DNA of 64,000 nt, from assembly GCA_938007995.1 (NCBI GenBank), contig CALLLW010000040.1:62001-126000 (forward strand), written 5' to 3'. The position numbers were made by a program, and so were the translations under genes. Position 1 is the stretch's first letter; each line of letters begins with the position of its first letter. Of this stretch, positions 18,607-27,071 are shown piece after piece. Origin of the DNA: an uncultured Granulosicoccaceae bacterium. Lineage in GTDB: Bacteria; Pseudomonadota; Gammaproteobacteria; Granulosicoccales; Granulosicoccaceae. The notes under the pieces were generated by a model, which worked only from the letters and a program-made list of their open reading frames with translations, searched no databases and was not told where the DNA came from.

Positions 18607-19122
18607 TCAGTTTTTAAGCAAATCTTCCAACCCTGCAAAAGGGTTGTGCTTCTTCACCGGTTCCTGCTGGTCAGCTAACGCGGCGATTACTACCGGGTCA
18701 CAATCAGACTCGTCTGCATGCACCACTCTCGGAGGGATCTGCAGGATGAGCTCATCTTCAATGAAACCCGCCACATCAATTTCTTCACTATCACCAAGAA
18801 TCACCGGATCAATATGTTCCGGAAGTTCCTCGGCATCAGCTTCCTGCGCCACAAACACCAGCTCGAATTCGCTTGCCAGTTCAAACTGCATCACTGCCTG
18901 GCAACGCTGACACGTCATGCTTACCTGACAAGCCAGCCTACCACGCGCCTGCGGCAATTTGTCTTCGGTAAGGCCGAACGATGCCACTATTTTCACATCG
19001 CCAGAGTCATCCGCAAGGATAGCTGCGAAACGGGAAAAGTGGGATACTGGCAGAGTAGTCTGGGCGGCACACGCGGAGCGGGCCAATTCGGCAGGGTTGA
19101 ACCTGACAGGGAGCTGTTCCAT
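18607..19122 (-). CDS. yceD: YceD/DUF177 family protein
   Basis: The 171-residue protein belongs to the DUF177 family, known as YceD, which is linked to 23S rRNA accumulation and sits next to rpmF in most bacteria. It shows the conserved CQRCQAVMQFEL segment with two cysteines and the C-terminal stretch EDELILQIPPRVVHAD followed by DCDP. It is the first gene of yceD-rpmF-plsX-fabH. No Shine-Dalgarno sequence precedes the ATG, and a promoter-like pair of boxes ends only about ten bases before it, so the message may be leaderless. Confidence 0.9.
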   Translation of the reverse strand: MEQLPVRFNPAELARSACAAQTTLPVSHFSRFAAILADDSGDVKIVASFGLTEDKLPQARGRLACQVSMTCQRCQAVMQFELASEFELVFVAQEADAEELPEHIDPVILGDSEEIDVAGFIEDELILQIPPRVVHADESDCDPVVIAALADQQEPVKKHNPFAGLEDLLKN

Positions 19123-19131
19123 AAACGATCA

Positions 19132-19160
19132 ATAGTAATAGTGTTTGCTCAATTAGTCAA
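19132..19160 (-). promoter_or_regulatory. Possible sigma-70 promoter of yceD-rpmF-plsX-fabH
   Basis: On the minus strand TTGACT (19160-19155) is separated by 17 bases from TACTAT (19137-19132). The first box is a strong -35 match; the -10 has four of six consensus bases. A start point about seven bases later would lie only about three bases before the yceD ATG. Confidence 0.4.
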
Positions 19161-19213
19161 AATTAGCATTAGCAAAAACTGTCTGTTTTCTAAAAAGTTT
19201 GTCGAATATTTCC

Positions 19214-19795
19214 ATGCCGCCATCAGTAATTCTTGCTTCCACATCCCGCTATCGCGCAGAACTTCTGCAACGATTGAAAATTGACTTCACTCAGCTGTCT
19301 CCGGATTGCGATGAAACCCCTCTGCACAACGAAACCGCGCGTGAGCTGGTTGAGCGTTTATCTGTCACCAAAGCGCGCTCTGTTGCCACTCAGCATCCGG
19401 AGTGCCTGGTCATCGGGTCTGACCAGGTCGCCGCTGATGACAATGCAATTTACGGCAAGCCAAACGATCACGACGATGCTGTCAGGCAACTGCAAGCCCT
19501 GAGTGGTCGAGCGATTAAATTTTTAACCGGTCTTTGCGTGATGCACCACGCAAGCGGCCGGCAATTGCAAGGTGTGGTAACCACCGAAGTACAATTCAGG
19601 CATCTGGACAACGTACAAATCGAAAGATATCTGCGGGCCGACAAACCTTACGACTGCGCAGCAAGCTTCCGCTCTGAGGGTTACGGTAGCAGTGTGGTAG
19701 ATGCCATCAGCAGCGATGATCCGAGTGCCATTATTGGCTTACCGGTCATACTTGTATCGAAATATCTAGATCAACTCGGGCTGCAGCTACCGTAA
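19214..19795 (+). CDS. Maf/YceF-family nucleotide pyrophosphatase
   Basis: Maf proteins hydrolyse non-canonical or modified nucleoside triphosphates; the YceF branch prefers m7GTP. The 193-residue product begins MPPSVILASTSRYRAELL, the expected Maf N-terminus. It has the DCDET motif, the GSDQVA catalytic-base motif, the YGKP segment, and the C-terminal DPSAIIGLPV. GSDQV is typical of the YceF branch. A TTG five codons upstream at 19199 is also possible. It is divergent from yceD, as in many relatives where yceF and yceD are neighbours. Confidence 0.92.
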   Translation: MPPSVILASTSRYRAELLQRLKIDFTQLSPDCDETPLHNETARELVERLSVTKARSVATQHPECLVIGSDQVAADDNAIYGKPNDHDDAVRQLQALSGRAIKFLTGLCVMHHASGRQLQGVVTTEVQFRHLDNVQIERYLRADKPYDCAASFRSEGYGSSVVDAISSDDPSAIIGLPVILVSKYLDQLGLQLP

Positions 19796-19837
19796 TACTC
19801 AAGGTCTGCAGGCAACACAGGTTACCGTACCGGATTG

Positions 19838-20305
19838 TCAGACGAACACCCACGGAGAGAACCTGATTAGCAGGTGCAGGATCACGCAGCTGACTGCACC
19901 TGCGATCAGATCATCGAGCATGATACCGAGTCCGCCACCAACCCTTTTATCAGCCCACGAAATTGGCCACGGCTTGAGAATATCAAACACACGAAACAGC
20001 AAAAAACCCAGCAACATCGCGGTCAATGAGAACGGAACCAGAAACATCGTGACCAGAAACCCGACTATTTCATCCCAGACAATACCGCCATGATCATGCT
20101 CACCAGCAGCCTCTGATGCCTTTGCACAAATTGATATTCCGGCAAGCGCCATCGCCACAACAATCAGCAGATACAAAGGCCACGCTAACTGGCTTAACGG
20201 CACCCACAGCAATAATGCCGGCAAAGTGCCGAAAGTGCCGGGTGCCACCGGCGCCAGGCCGGTACCAAAACCAAATGCCAGCAGATTCACGGGGGATCGA
20301 AGCAT
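19838..20305 (-). CDS. pgpA: Phosphatidylglycerophosphatase A
   Basis: PgpA removes the phosphate from phosphatidylglycerol phosphate, the step after PgsA, and is a small integral membrane protein. The 155 residues begin with LLAFGFGTGLAPVAPGTFGTL, a near-diagnostic stretch. They also have the DEIVGFLV motif and the later FDILKPWPI and GGLGIMLDDLIAG segments. Four hydrophobic helices are evident. It lies 109 bases downstream of nusB; thiL, which often sits between them, is missing here. The family often has a few more N-terminal residues, so the start is slightly uncertain. Confidence 0.94.
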   Translation of the reverse strand: MLRSPVNLLAFGFGTGLAPVAPGTFGTLPALLLWVPLSQLAWPLYLLIVVAMALAGISICAKASEAAGEHDHGGIVWDEIVGFLVTMFLVPFSLTAMLLGFLLFRVFDILKPWPISWADKRVGGGLGIMLDDLIAGAVSCVILHLLIRFSPWVFV

Positions 20306-20414
20306 CGCCTGACTGTGCTTGCTCTGCTTAAACTTGATAATCGAAAACCCTCGTGACTTGTTTAGTGTTTTTAAGATTCTGGCTTATCAATGGTGGCAGT
20401 GAGATCCGGGCCGG

Positions 20415-21041
20415 CTATTTTTTTGCCGGGTCAGTTTTCGGTCCGGAATCGGTTTTATCCTGATCCGGCTTTACTTTTTTACTCACCGGTACAGACCTGC
20501 CCCTGCTACCAGCTGCCGTATGGCGTGAAGACGGCTCGCGAACAGATGATTTTTCAGACAACGGATTACCTGCCGGATGATCCGCGTTGTATTCAATTGC
20601 TCTGAGTTTGGTAGCGAGCTTATCCGCAACGCCATTTATATAGCGATAGCCTTTTTCAGCACCAAAATCTTTGCTTATTTCCAGCGCCTCGTTAACCACT
20701 ACTTTGTATGGCGTTGCCAGTTGAGTCTTAAGCTCTGTGCAACACAAACGAAGCACTGAGCGTTCAATTGGATCCAGCTGATCGAGATCCCGATCCAGAT
20801 GCTGAGCAATCTCATCATCTATCTCTGCAACATGTTCCACCGCGTAGCCAAACAACGCCATGAAGTAATCTACGTCAACCTTATCCATATTCTGCAAATC
20901 GAGAAATTGCCCGATAACACTGTCGGGGGGATTTGCAGCATGGTCAAAATCCCACTGATACAACGCCTGCATGGCTTTTTGCCTGGCAGCACGTCTGCGC
21001 TTGGGACTGGTCGCGCGATTGGCTGTTTTTTTCTGACTCAC
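20415..21041 (-). CDS. nusB: Transcription antitermination factor NusB with C-terminal extension
   Basis: NusB, with NusE (S10), supports rRNA antitermination. Residues 15-155 form the normal helical NusB domain (RRAARQKAMQALYQWDF, DQLDPIERSVLRL, YKVVVNEALEISKDFG, YRYINGVADKLA). The protein is 208 residues against about 140-150 in relatives. The extra 50 or so residues are a Ser/Lys/Pro/Asp-rich, probably disordered tail. It reads toward pgpA. The extension is in frame and has no stop codon or internal start that would suggest a second gene. Confidence 0.93.
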   Translation of the reverse strand: MSQKKTANRATSPKRRRAARQKAMQALYQWDFDHAANPPDSVIGQFLDLQNMDKVDVDYFMALFGYAVEHVAEIDDEIAQHLDRDLDQLDPIERSVLRLCCTELKTQLATPYKVVVNEALEISKDFGAEKGYRYINGVADKLATKLRAIEYNADHPAGNPLSEKSSVREPSSRHTAAGSRGRSVPVSKKVKPDQDKTDSGPKTDPAKK

Positions 21042-21234
21042 AAATTTATCACCAGCTTGCGTGGCAACAAGATGCGTCGGCGGCTAGCGCCCTGCGATAC
21101 GGGTTGCGGCGCCGCTTTCTTCAGCCAGCAGCAACATGGCTCCGGAGATGGAGTAATACACACAGTAACGTATCGCCTTCAGGGTTGAACCAAGATAGTA
21201 TAAACAGCCTGCGACTTTTTCACAGAGATAAACT

Positions 21235-21933
21235 TTGCTCAATCACCTTTTACCTGTTACCGGCAGGTACGGATCACCGCTTTTTATTGGTCTTTTGGCA
21301 GCCCTGCTCGCTGTTGTGACTCCAGACGCTCTGTACGCCCAAAGTTACTCCCAACAAGCAAAAAGCACTGCGGTAGAAATTCTTGATGAGTCTGCTGCAC
21401 AGGCAGTACAACAAGCGCTCACTGAAAACCTGCCGGTAGTATTGCTGCAAACCAGTCTCGGCAACCTGTATGTTGAGCTCTATCCTGACAAAGCCCCTGA
21501 GAGCGTAAAGAATTTTCTCACTTACGTGGACGATGGCTTTTACGACGGCACTGTGTTTCATCGAGTGATCGAGGGTTTCATGATCCAGACCGGTGGCGTC
21601 GATCTGCGCTTGAATATCAAAGAAACCCGCGCCGCCGTGGTCAACGAAGCTGATAACGGTCTGCTGAATGAGAAGTTTACTGTCGCCATGGCCCGCACCG
21701 CAGATCCACACTCCGCAACCTCGCAATTTTTTATTAATACCGCGGATAATCATTTTCTTGATCACAAAGAAAAAACACCAACCGGTTGGGGGTACACTGT
21801 TGTCGGCAGACTAATCGCAGGCGAGCGAATCGCCGAATGGATCAGCAAAGCACCCACCGGCCCTGCTGGCCCCTTCACCTCTGACGTACCAAATACGCCA
21901 GTTGTGGTCAACAAGGCGCGGCGGCTCGACTAA
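21235..21933 (+). CDS. Periplasmic cyclophilin-type peptidyl-prolyl isomerase
   Basis: The 232-residue product (TTG start) has a signal peptide with likely cleavage after DALYA. It then has a spacer of about 35 residues and a cyclophilin domain with FHRVIEGFMIQTGG and MARTADPHSATSQFFIN, the catalytic and substrate-binding motifs. It would catalyse proline isomerisation of proteins in the periplasm, as PpiA does. It is followed 78 bases later by a cytoplasmic cyclophilin gene whose domain is clearly similar, suggesting duplication with relocation. The start codon is inferred from the signal peptide rather than from a good ribosome site. Confidence 0.88.
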   Translation: MLNHLLPVTGRYGSPLFIGLLAALLAVVTPDALYAQSYSQQAKSTAVEILDESAAQAVQQALTENLPVVLLQTSLGNLYVELYPDKAPESVKNFLTYVDDGFYDGTVFHRVIEGFMIQTGGVDLRLNIKETRAAVVNEADNGLLNEKFTVAMARTADPHSATSQFFINTADNHFLDHKEKTPTGWGYTVVGRLIAGERIAEWISKAPTGPAGPFTSDVPNTPVVVNKARRLD

Positions 21934-22011
21934 AGAAAACACGAATAAGGCAGAGCCCGATCAGGTAACTTGCGCCGCGTTCCCATTGTTAACCAACACA
22001 AAGAAATCCCA

Positions 22012-22503
22012 ATGATAAAAATCACCACCAACAAAGGCCCCATTGAAATTGAGCTGGACGAGGCCAATGCACCAAAGACCTGTGCAAATTTCCTCAGCTA
22101 CATTGAAAGCGGTCACTACAACAACACGCTGTTCCATCGTTGCATACCCGGCTTTATGATCCAGGGCGGTGGTATGGATGAGAACATGCAGCAAAAGCCA
22201 ACCAAAGCAACCATTGAGAACGAAGCAGATAACGACCTGAAAAATGTCACGGGCTCGATTGCAATGGCCAGAACAGGCGACCCGCATTCAGCAACATCGC
22301 AGTTCTTTATCAACGTGAATGACAACGAGTTCCTTGATCATAAAGGTAAGACCCCTGACGCTTGGGGCTACTGTGTTTTTGCAAAGGTTACTGGCGGCAT
22401 GGATCTGGTCATGGAAATCAGCATGACACCAACCGGCAATCGTAACGGACACGGCGATGTACCGCTGGAGTCGGTTATTATCGAGAAAATAGAAGTAACC
22501 TGA
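22012..22503 (+). CDS. ppiB: Cytoplasmic peptidyl-prolyl cis-trans isomerase B
   Basis: The 163-residue cyclophilin has no export signal. It begins MIKITTNKGPIEIEL, the usual PpiB start; an open frame 14 codons further upstream is not needed. Catalytic motifs FHRCIPGFMIQGGG and MARTGDPHSATSQFFIN are intact, as is the C-terminal AWGYCVFAKVTGGMDLV stretch. It lies between the periplasmic cyclophilin and lpxH. ppiB-lpxH is a common gammaproteobacterial pair, so it is probably co-transcribed with lpxH, which starts 33 bases after its stop. Confidence 0.94.
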   Translation: MIKITTNKGPIEIELDEANAPKTCANFLSYIESGHYNNTLFHRCIPGFMIQGGGMDENMQQKPTKATIENEADNDLKNVTGSIAMARTGDPHSATSQFFINVNDNEFLDHKGKTPDAWGYCVFAKVTGGMDLVMEISMTPTGNRNGHGDVPLESVIIEKIEVT

Positions 22504-22536
22504 TTTAATTTTCTGCCACAGAAGAACATAGACTCG

Positions 22537-23283
22537 ATGAGCACAACGATTTATATCTCGGATCTGCATCTGCAATCCAGTGCACCTGAACTTACCGAAC
22601 TCGCATTTGAGCTATTCAATTCCATTGAATGCGATCGATTGTTCGTACTGGGTGACTTGTTCGAGTACTGGATTGGCGACGACAGCATTGATCAAACCGC
22701 TGAAGCGGTCAGTCAAAAACTAAAGACGCTACACAAACGCGGCACAGAAATTCTGGTGATGCACGGCAATCGGGATTTTCTGCTAGGTGACAAATATATC
22801 AATGGCTTCGGTGGCTCATTAGTCACCGATGATGTCATCAAACTGGAGATTGCAGGCAAACAAACGCTGCTCATGCATGGTGATACGCTCTGCACTGATG
22901 ATACCCAATACCACTTCTACCGGCGCATGGTGCGAAATCAGCATTGGCAGAAAGACTTCCTGTCTAAAACCGTTTCAGAACGAGAAGCCACCGCTCGCAT
23001 GATAAGAAACACCAGTAAAGCCAGTGGCAGCCGTGCACATAGAAATTCAATCGCAGACATCAACGTCAATACTTTGCAGGAAACAATCGATAACCATGGC
23101 GTTGAACGGGTGATACATGGCCATACTCACCGACCTGCACTGCACAGCAAAACTGACAGTATCAATGTCGAAAGGATGGTTCTTGGAGACTGGCATCCAG
23201 GGGAAGCAGTGATTGCCGTGAGTGACGAGACAAACTGCAACCTGTTTAAATGGGATGGCAATTCCCTCGCCGCTTTGAGTTAA
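22537..23283 (+). CDS. lpxH: UDP-2,3-diacylglucosamine diphosphatase
   Basis: LpxH hydrolyses UDP-2,3-diacylglucosamine to lipid X in lipid A synthesis, showing that the cell has a lipopolysaccharide outer membrane. The 248-residue protein has all calcineurin-like metal motifs: YISDLHL, LGDLFEYWIGDD, MHGNRDFLLG, LMHGDTLCTDD and IHGHTHRPA. Length and order agree with the family. The product has no membrane helix and acts on the inner face of the inner membrane. Confidence 0.95.
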   Translation: MSTTIYISDLHLQSSAPELTELAFELFNSIECDRLFVLGDLFEYWIGDDSIDQTAEAVSQKLKTLHKRGTEILVMHGNRDFLLGDKYINGFGGSLVTDDVIKLEIAGKQTLLMHGDTLCTDDTQYHFYRRMVRNQHWQKDFLSKTVSEREATARMIRNTSKASGSRAHRNSIADINVNTLQETIDNHGVERVIHGHTHRPALHSKTDSINVERMVLGDWHPGEAVIAVSDETNCNLFKWDGNSLAALS

Positions 23284-23635
23284 CCTTTAACCTCGGGCCC
23301 TCGTAGGGGGTACTGGCTAGCTGGCTTATAAGTCTCCAGAGCCAGAGCATAAGCCATCAGTACAAAGCCTGTGTATAAGTTATGAGCTGCAGCTCTCCAT
23401 AAGTCGACAAACAGAATGCGCACCGCGCCATAGTCGCCTGTGACCGTCAGTCGCGTCCGATGGTTTCTTGATAAGCGGGTGCGCATGAATAGCTGCCACG
23501 CCCTTACCACTCGTCTGCTCCACATCACCTCGCCTCAGAGGCTCAATAACCTCTGGTATCAACAACTCAAGGAGCAGGAACTTCGGCCGTCACCGTGTCA
23601 ATAGAGATGTTAGTTGTTCTATCATGGAGCGGTAT
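23284..23635. other. Intergenic region with a stem-loop, no clear gene
   Basis: Two open minus-strand frames cross this stretch, but neither has a family pattern or a ribosome site. The only structure I see is CAGAGG/CCTCTG (23536-23555), a six-base-pair stem with an eight-base loop and no T-run. It could close the lpxH transcript or belong to the leader of the next gene. The ribosome site GGAG at 23627 belongs to the downstream gene. Confidence 0.35.
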
Positions 23636-25240
23636 ATGAAAAAAGTCAGTGTGCACCTCGTCGGGTTAAAAAAAGGTATCACCCGCAGCCAGGTTGTTAA
23701 GGAGTTAGCGCAGATGTACGGCAAGCCGCCGTCTTACTTCACCCCTCACTGCGATCACCTCTTTGACCTTCAAACACCCTACAAACACCTTGCGAAAGTC
23801 TCGCCCGACGAAGCGCAAGAGCATTGCAAACGCCTTGCGTCTGTCGGTATTAAAATCGCTGTTGCTGAAATCGACAGTAACACCGGTCTGTCATTGGTTC
23901 CGGTCGAACAAGCAGCTGAACAAGCTCAGCTATGCCCGGCATGTGGTGAAGCCACTACTGCTGCAGAGCTCTGCAGCGAATGCGGAGTGATGATCCGGAA
24001 ATATCTGGCGCAACTGGCCATTGATCAGAAGTTGCAGCGCAAGCTGGCGGCCGCGGAGCAAAGTGATCAACGAATAAAAGCGTTTACTGCCGCTGAAGAT
24101 CAGCGAATAAAACAAGTAAGACACAGAAAAATCACACAGGAAAACGCTACCTCCATCTCACAGCAGCAGCCGGAGGACGATCACTTTACCATCAGAGTTG
24201 CAGATCAATCCGGCAAGCGAGTCATGTACTTTGCCAGTGCAGCACTGCTTGCAAGTGTGGTTGGAACTGCTGTTTTCTTTAACTTTGCAAAAGACAAAGC
24301 AGCGCTGACGGACCAATACAAATACGCCGAAGCGACAGCAGCAGAGGTTTCATCCGAACTTGCCACTGCGGAAACTATCACAGGCAGCCCGACAGACAGT
24401 ATTTCGTTAAGTCAGTCCGATAGCTTCACGGACTGGAAAAGTAAAATCAATCAGATCGAAAGACTCAAAAACAGCCTGAACGTGCTTAACGAATCCGTTG
24501 GTATGTCTTCCAGCATGGACGGACTCATTGCAGAAACGCAGAATCCGTTTGAACGTGTCATCGGATTACAACACCTGGCATTGCTCAGAGAAAAAAAGAC
24601 GCAGCCAGTTCCAGCAGAATCGGCGCTGCAAAGTACGACAATGCTGGACACGAATATCGCACTGATTAATAACTTACCTGATAAAGTTGAGAAACTTTAT
24701 GCATGCCTGAGTCTGGCAGAAGTTTTAACCACACTGAACAAACCTGAACTTGCCACCAATGCACTCGAGCAGGCAAAAAGTGATGCGCAGGATATTGCAG
24801 CGCAAGGTGATTATTCACAACGCGTTATCGCAGAAGTTATTTCCGCTGAATTTTTTGCAAAGCACAATGCCGTTGAGCAGATGTCTACTCATTATGGCAG
24901 CGCTGTAAAAATTGCACAGCAGATTGATACTGAGTCCGCTGGCAGGCTTTGGGCAATTCCGTTCATCGTCAGAAGTCAGGCAAGTACCGGCCAGTTCGCA
25001 GATGCTTATACCCTGCTTGAGAAAATTGAAGACCGTGCAATCGCAGATAAAGTGATGGACGATATTACAGTTTATGCCCAGTCAGCTGATGTTGGTACTC
25101 TGAACGAAACAAACACCACGCTTGATGAATTGCAGTCGGAGTTTGTCGACGATCCAGATATGCAGTTATTGATAGAGAACCAGAGAATAATGCAGCAGAA
25201 CGCAGAAATGCTTTCCGGGCTTGTAGAGAAAGTACGTTAA
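23636..25240 (+). CDS. Zinc-ribbon, single-pass membrane protein of unknown function
   Basis: I do not recognise this 534-residue protein. An N-terminal basic domain of about 80 residues (KKVSVHLVGLKKG through CKRLASVGIKIAVAEI) is followed by a four-cysteine zinc ribbon, CPAC-x9-CSEC, near residues 100-116. A charged helical linker leads to one membrane helix (YFASAALLASVVGTAVFFNFA) around residues 198-220. The C-terminal 310 residues are helical, with TPR-like helical hairpins (KLYACLSLAEVLTTLNKPELATNALEQA). The ATG at 23636, five bases after GGAG, is better than the one at 23624. The layout suggests a cytoplasmic binding head tethered to a periplasmic helical scaffold. Confidence 0.7.
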   Translation: MKKVSVHLVGLKKGITRSQVVKELAQMYGKPPSYFTPHCDHLFDLQTPYKHLAKVSPDEAQEHCKRLASVGIKIAVAEIDSNTGLSLVPVEQAAEQAQLCPACGEATTAAELCSECGVMIRKYLAQLAIDQKLQRKLAAAEQSDQRIKAFTAAEDQRIKQVRHRKITQENATSISQQQPEDDHFTIRVADQSGKRVMYFASAALLASVVGTAVFFNFAKDKAALTDQYKYAEATAAEVSSELATAETITGSPTDSISLSQSDSFTDWKSKINQIERLKNSLNVLNESVGMSSSMDGLIAETQNPFERVIGLQHLALLREKKTQPVPAESALQSTTMLDTNIALINNLPDKVEKLYACLSLAEVLTTLNKPELATNALEQAKSDAQDIAAQGDYSQRVIAEVISAEFFAKHNAVEQMSTHYGSAVKIAQQIDTESAGRLWAIPFIVRSQASTGQFADAYTLLEKIEDRAIADKVMDDITVYAQSADVGTLNETNTTLDELQSEFVDDPDMQLLIENQRIMQQNAEMLSGLVEKVR

Positions 25241-25330
25241 TTACTGTCTTTTTGCCGTCTTGTTTCAGTCTGGTTAATGCAGCCTTGTCATCAGTGACAG
25301 CCTGCTAATAAGAGCCAGTCTGCTAACAAG

Positions 25331-25363
25331 AAAAAGAGTCGCGGGTACATTATGTGTACCCGC
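25331..25363 (-). terminator. Intrinsic terminator of the rpoE-to-recO gene run
   Basis: GCGGGTACA and TGTACCCGC form a perfect 9-bp stem with a five-base loop. On the minus strand it is followed by GACTCTTTTTC. It lies 28 bases after the DUF455 gene and is the clearest rho-independent terminator in the window. Confidence 0.85.
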
Positions 25364-25390
25364 ATACAACCAAAAATAGTAGTTGTTGCC

Positions 25391-26218
25391 TCACACCAGC
25401 GCTGCTTCCTCCCTGAATAACTGCTCAATACCATCCAGTTCATTGAGTTCTGATTCACTAAAGCCGGCTTTAAGACGAGCGGGTTTGTTGAAAGGGCCTC
25501 GCAGCGCTGCCTTACCATGTTTATACAATAGGCTTTTAAACGTCTCATCTGTCGCAAGACCGCGCTGTTGACAAGCTGCACCGAACCAGCGATTGCCAAT
25601 TTTTACATGCTCGACCTCTTCATCGAGAATACGAGACAGAATTGCCACTGTTTTGCTGTCATTGACAGCTGACAGCTTTTGCAACATCGGTGGTGTGACA
25701 TCAAGCCCTCGCGCCTCAAGCACGCGCGGCACCAGCGCCATACGAACCATAACATCGTAATCGGTCTCGACTGCCATAGCCCACATACCTCCATGCACCG
25801 GCAACGCACCGTAGTGAGAGGACAGCTCATGCAATCTGGCTGACAGTAACTTAAAATGAGTCGCTTCTTCACTGGCAACCCGCATCCAGTCACGGTAGTA
25901 CTTACAAGGCATATCGCGGAATCGATACACGGCATCAAGAGCCAGGTTCATTGCATTGAACTCAATATGTGCAACGGCATGTATCAAGGCAATCCGACCC
26001 TCTACTGATCCAAGTCTGCGGCGCTTCACTTCAGTGGGATGAACATGCATCGGCAGCATCGGTCTTCCTGGTTCAGGAATTTTTCTGGCCGCCTCCCGAT
26101 GACTGGTTACAAAGTCATCGTCAGATACCTGCTGATATAGCGCACGTATTTTTCTTATCTTGTCTTCGGTACTACAACACAATAAAGCCTGCAGACTTTG
26201 AGTAAACACATCAGTCAT
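25391..26218 (-). CDS. DUF455 ferritin-like domain protein
   Basis: From ATG 26218 the product has 275 residues. It shows three helical metal-ligand motifs of ferritin-like di-iron proteins: HAVAHIEFNAMNLA, ASEEATHFKLL and LDEEVEHVKIG, that is, repeated ExxH pairs. This fits the DUF455 family, whose function is not established; di-iron oxygenase or hydroxylase roles have been suggested by fold. It overlaps recO by eight bases (ATGACTGA), so it is translationally coupled to it. An open frame continues 48 codons upstream but runs inside recO and is not credible as coding. Confidence 0.82.
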   Translation of the reverse strand: MTDVFTQSLQALLCCSTEDKIRKIRALYQQVSDDDFVTSHREAARKIPEPGRPMLPMHVHPTEVKRRRLGSVEGRIALIHAVAHIEFNAMNLALDAVYRFRDMPCKYYRDWMRVASEEATHFKLLSARLHELSSHYGALPVHGGMWAMAVETDYDVMVRMALVPRVLEARGLDVTPPMLQKLSAVNDSKTVAILSRILDEEVEHVKIGNRWFGAACQQRGLATDETFKSLLYKHGKAALRGPFNKPARLKAGFSESELNELDGIEQLFREEAALV

Positions 26219-27014
26219 GAGCTTTAACTCCAAGCGTACTGAAACTTTTAAACAGCTTTCTTGATAGCAACTCTTTGCCATCAAGGTGATAGTGAAGCAA
26301 GGCCCTGTTGAGTTTCCGGGCCTCTGCTTGAGTTTGTGTATCAGAAAAATCCATGGATGCAATTTTCAATAAGCTACTGCCGGAAATTTTTATACCGTTG
26401 CCGCTTCCCGAACCATTGCCATTGCCATTGCCATTGCCATTGCCATTGCCATTGCCATTTTCATTTTCATCACAAGGGCCAGCCGCAACAGGTCCATCAG
26501 GCACACGATAGTAATAATCGCAATCGACATCTGTGCCACGGCCGGTCAAAATATCGTGATCCAGCGTCGGTGACAAACCCAACTGATCCAGCAGAGCGAG
26601 CTCAAAGTAACGCAAACTTGCTTGCCTTGTATCAGCATGACAGCATCCCTGGATAGTCGGCCAGTAGTGTGTGAACAACTCTGCAGACGATTCAAACTTT
26701 GGCACCAGATAGTAGACCAGTTCATTGACGTAGTATCCGCAGGCAAGTGCTTCACCACGCAAGTGCAGCGGCACACCAGCCTCTTCAGCTGCAGTCAGCA
26801 CGGGTAGCTCGCCACGTCCGGTCCAGGACACATGCAAACTTCTAAACGGCTGCAAAACCAGCGATTTTTGCGATTTACCGCGCTTCACTCCACGGGCCAG
26901 CACAGAGACTCGGCCATGAGCAGGTGTTAGCAATTCAACGATCAGGCTGGTATCGCTATAGGCACGCCGATGGATAACGTATGCAGGCTCCAGTAACATG
27001 CGTCCGGCGTTCAT
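26211..27014 (-). CDS. recO: DNA repair protein RecO with an Asn-Gly repeat insertion
   Basis: RecO loads RecA on SSB-coated DNA in gap repair. The N-terminal OB-fold segment (PAYVIHRRAYSDTSLIVELLTPAHGRVSVLARGVKRGKS) and the LRYFELALLDQLGLSP helix are typical. At 267 residues it is longer than the usual 240 or so. The excess is mainly an (Asn-Gly)n tract around residues 178-200, encoded by seven perfect six-base repeats. The tract stands where the central zinc-finger region is found in other RecO proteins, and the usual four-cysteine motif is not seen. It follows era by 57 bases. Confidence 0.92.
   Translation of the reverse strand: MNAGRMLLEPAYVIHRRAYSDTSLIVELLTPAHGRVSVLARGVKRGKSQKSLVLQPFRSLHVSWTGRGELPVLTAAEEAGVPLHLRGEALACGYYVNELVYYLVPKFESSAELFTHYWPTIQGCCHADTRQASLRYFELALLDQLGLSPTLDHDILTGRGTDVDCDYYYRVPDGPVAAGPCDENENGNGNGNGNGNGNGNGSGSGNGIKISGSSLLKIASMDFSDTQTQAEARKLNRALLHYHLDGKELLSRKLFKSFSTLGVKAHD
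26413..26460. repeat. Hexanucleotide tandem repeat inside recO
   Basis: Seven perfect copies of CCATTG followed by CCATTT, in frame within recO, encode alternating Asn and Gly. Flanking CATTTTCAT and CCGCTTCCCG look like decayed copies. Six-base units change length without a frameshift. Confidence 0.95.
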
Positions 27015-27071
27015 AGAGGCTTGAGCAGCACTCTTGGCTTAATGGTGATTCGCTTAATGGTGACTTTGTTA

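Noticed and set aside
23280-23565. Minus-strand frames in the lpxH-downstream gap
   Set aside because: Two frames overlap one another, neither looks like a known protein, and one overlaps the end of lpxH.
26413-26460. CRISPR-like short repeat array
   Set aside because: Six-base units in direct succession with no spacers and in frame within recO; not a CRISPR array.
26336-26656. Plus-strand open frame with His-Cys repeats
   Set aside because: It is the antisense of the hexanucleotide tract in recO; the repeat produces a spurious CH pattern.
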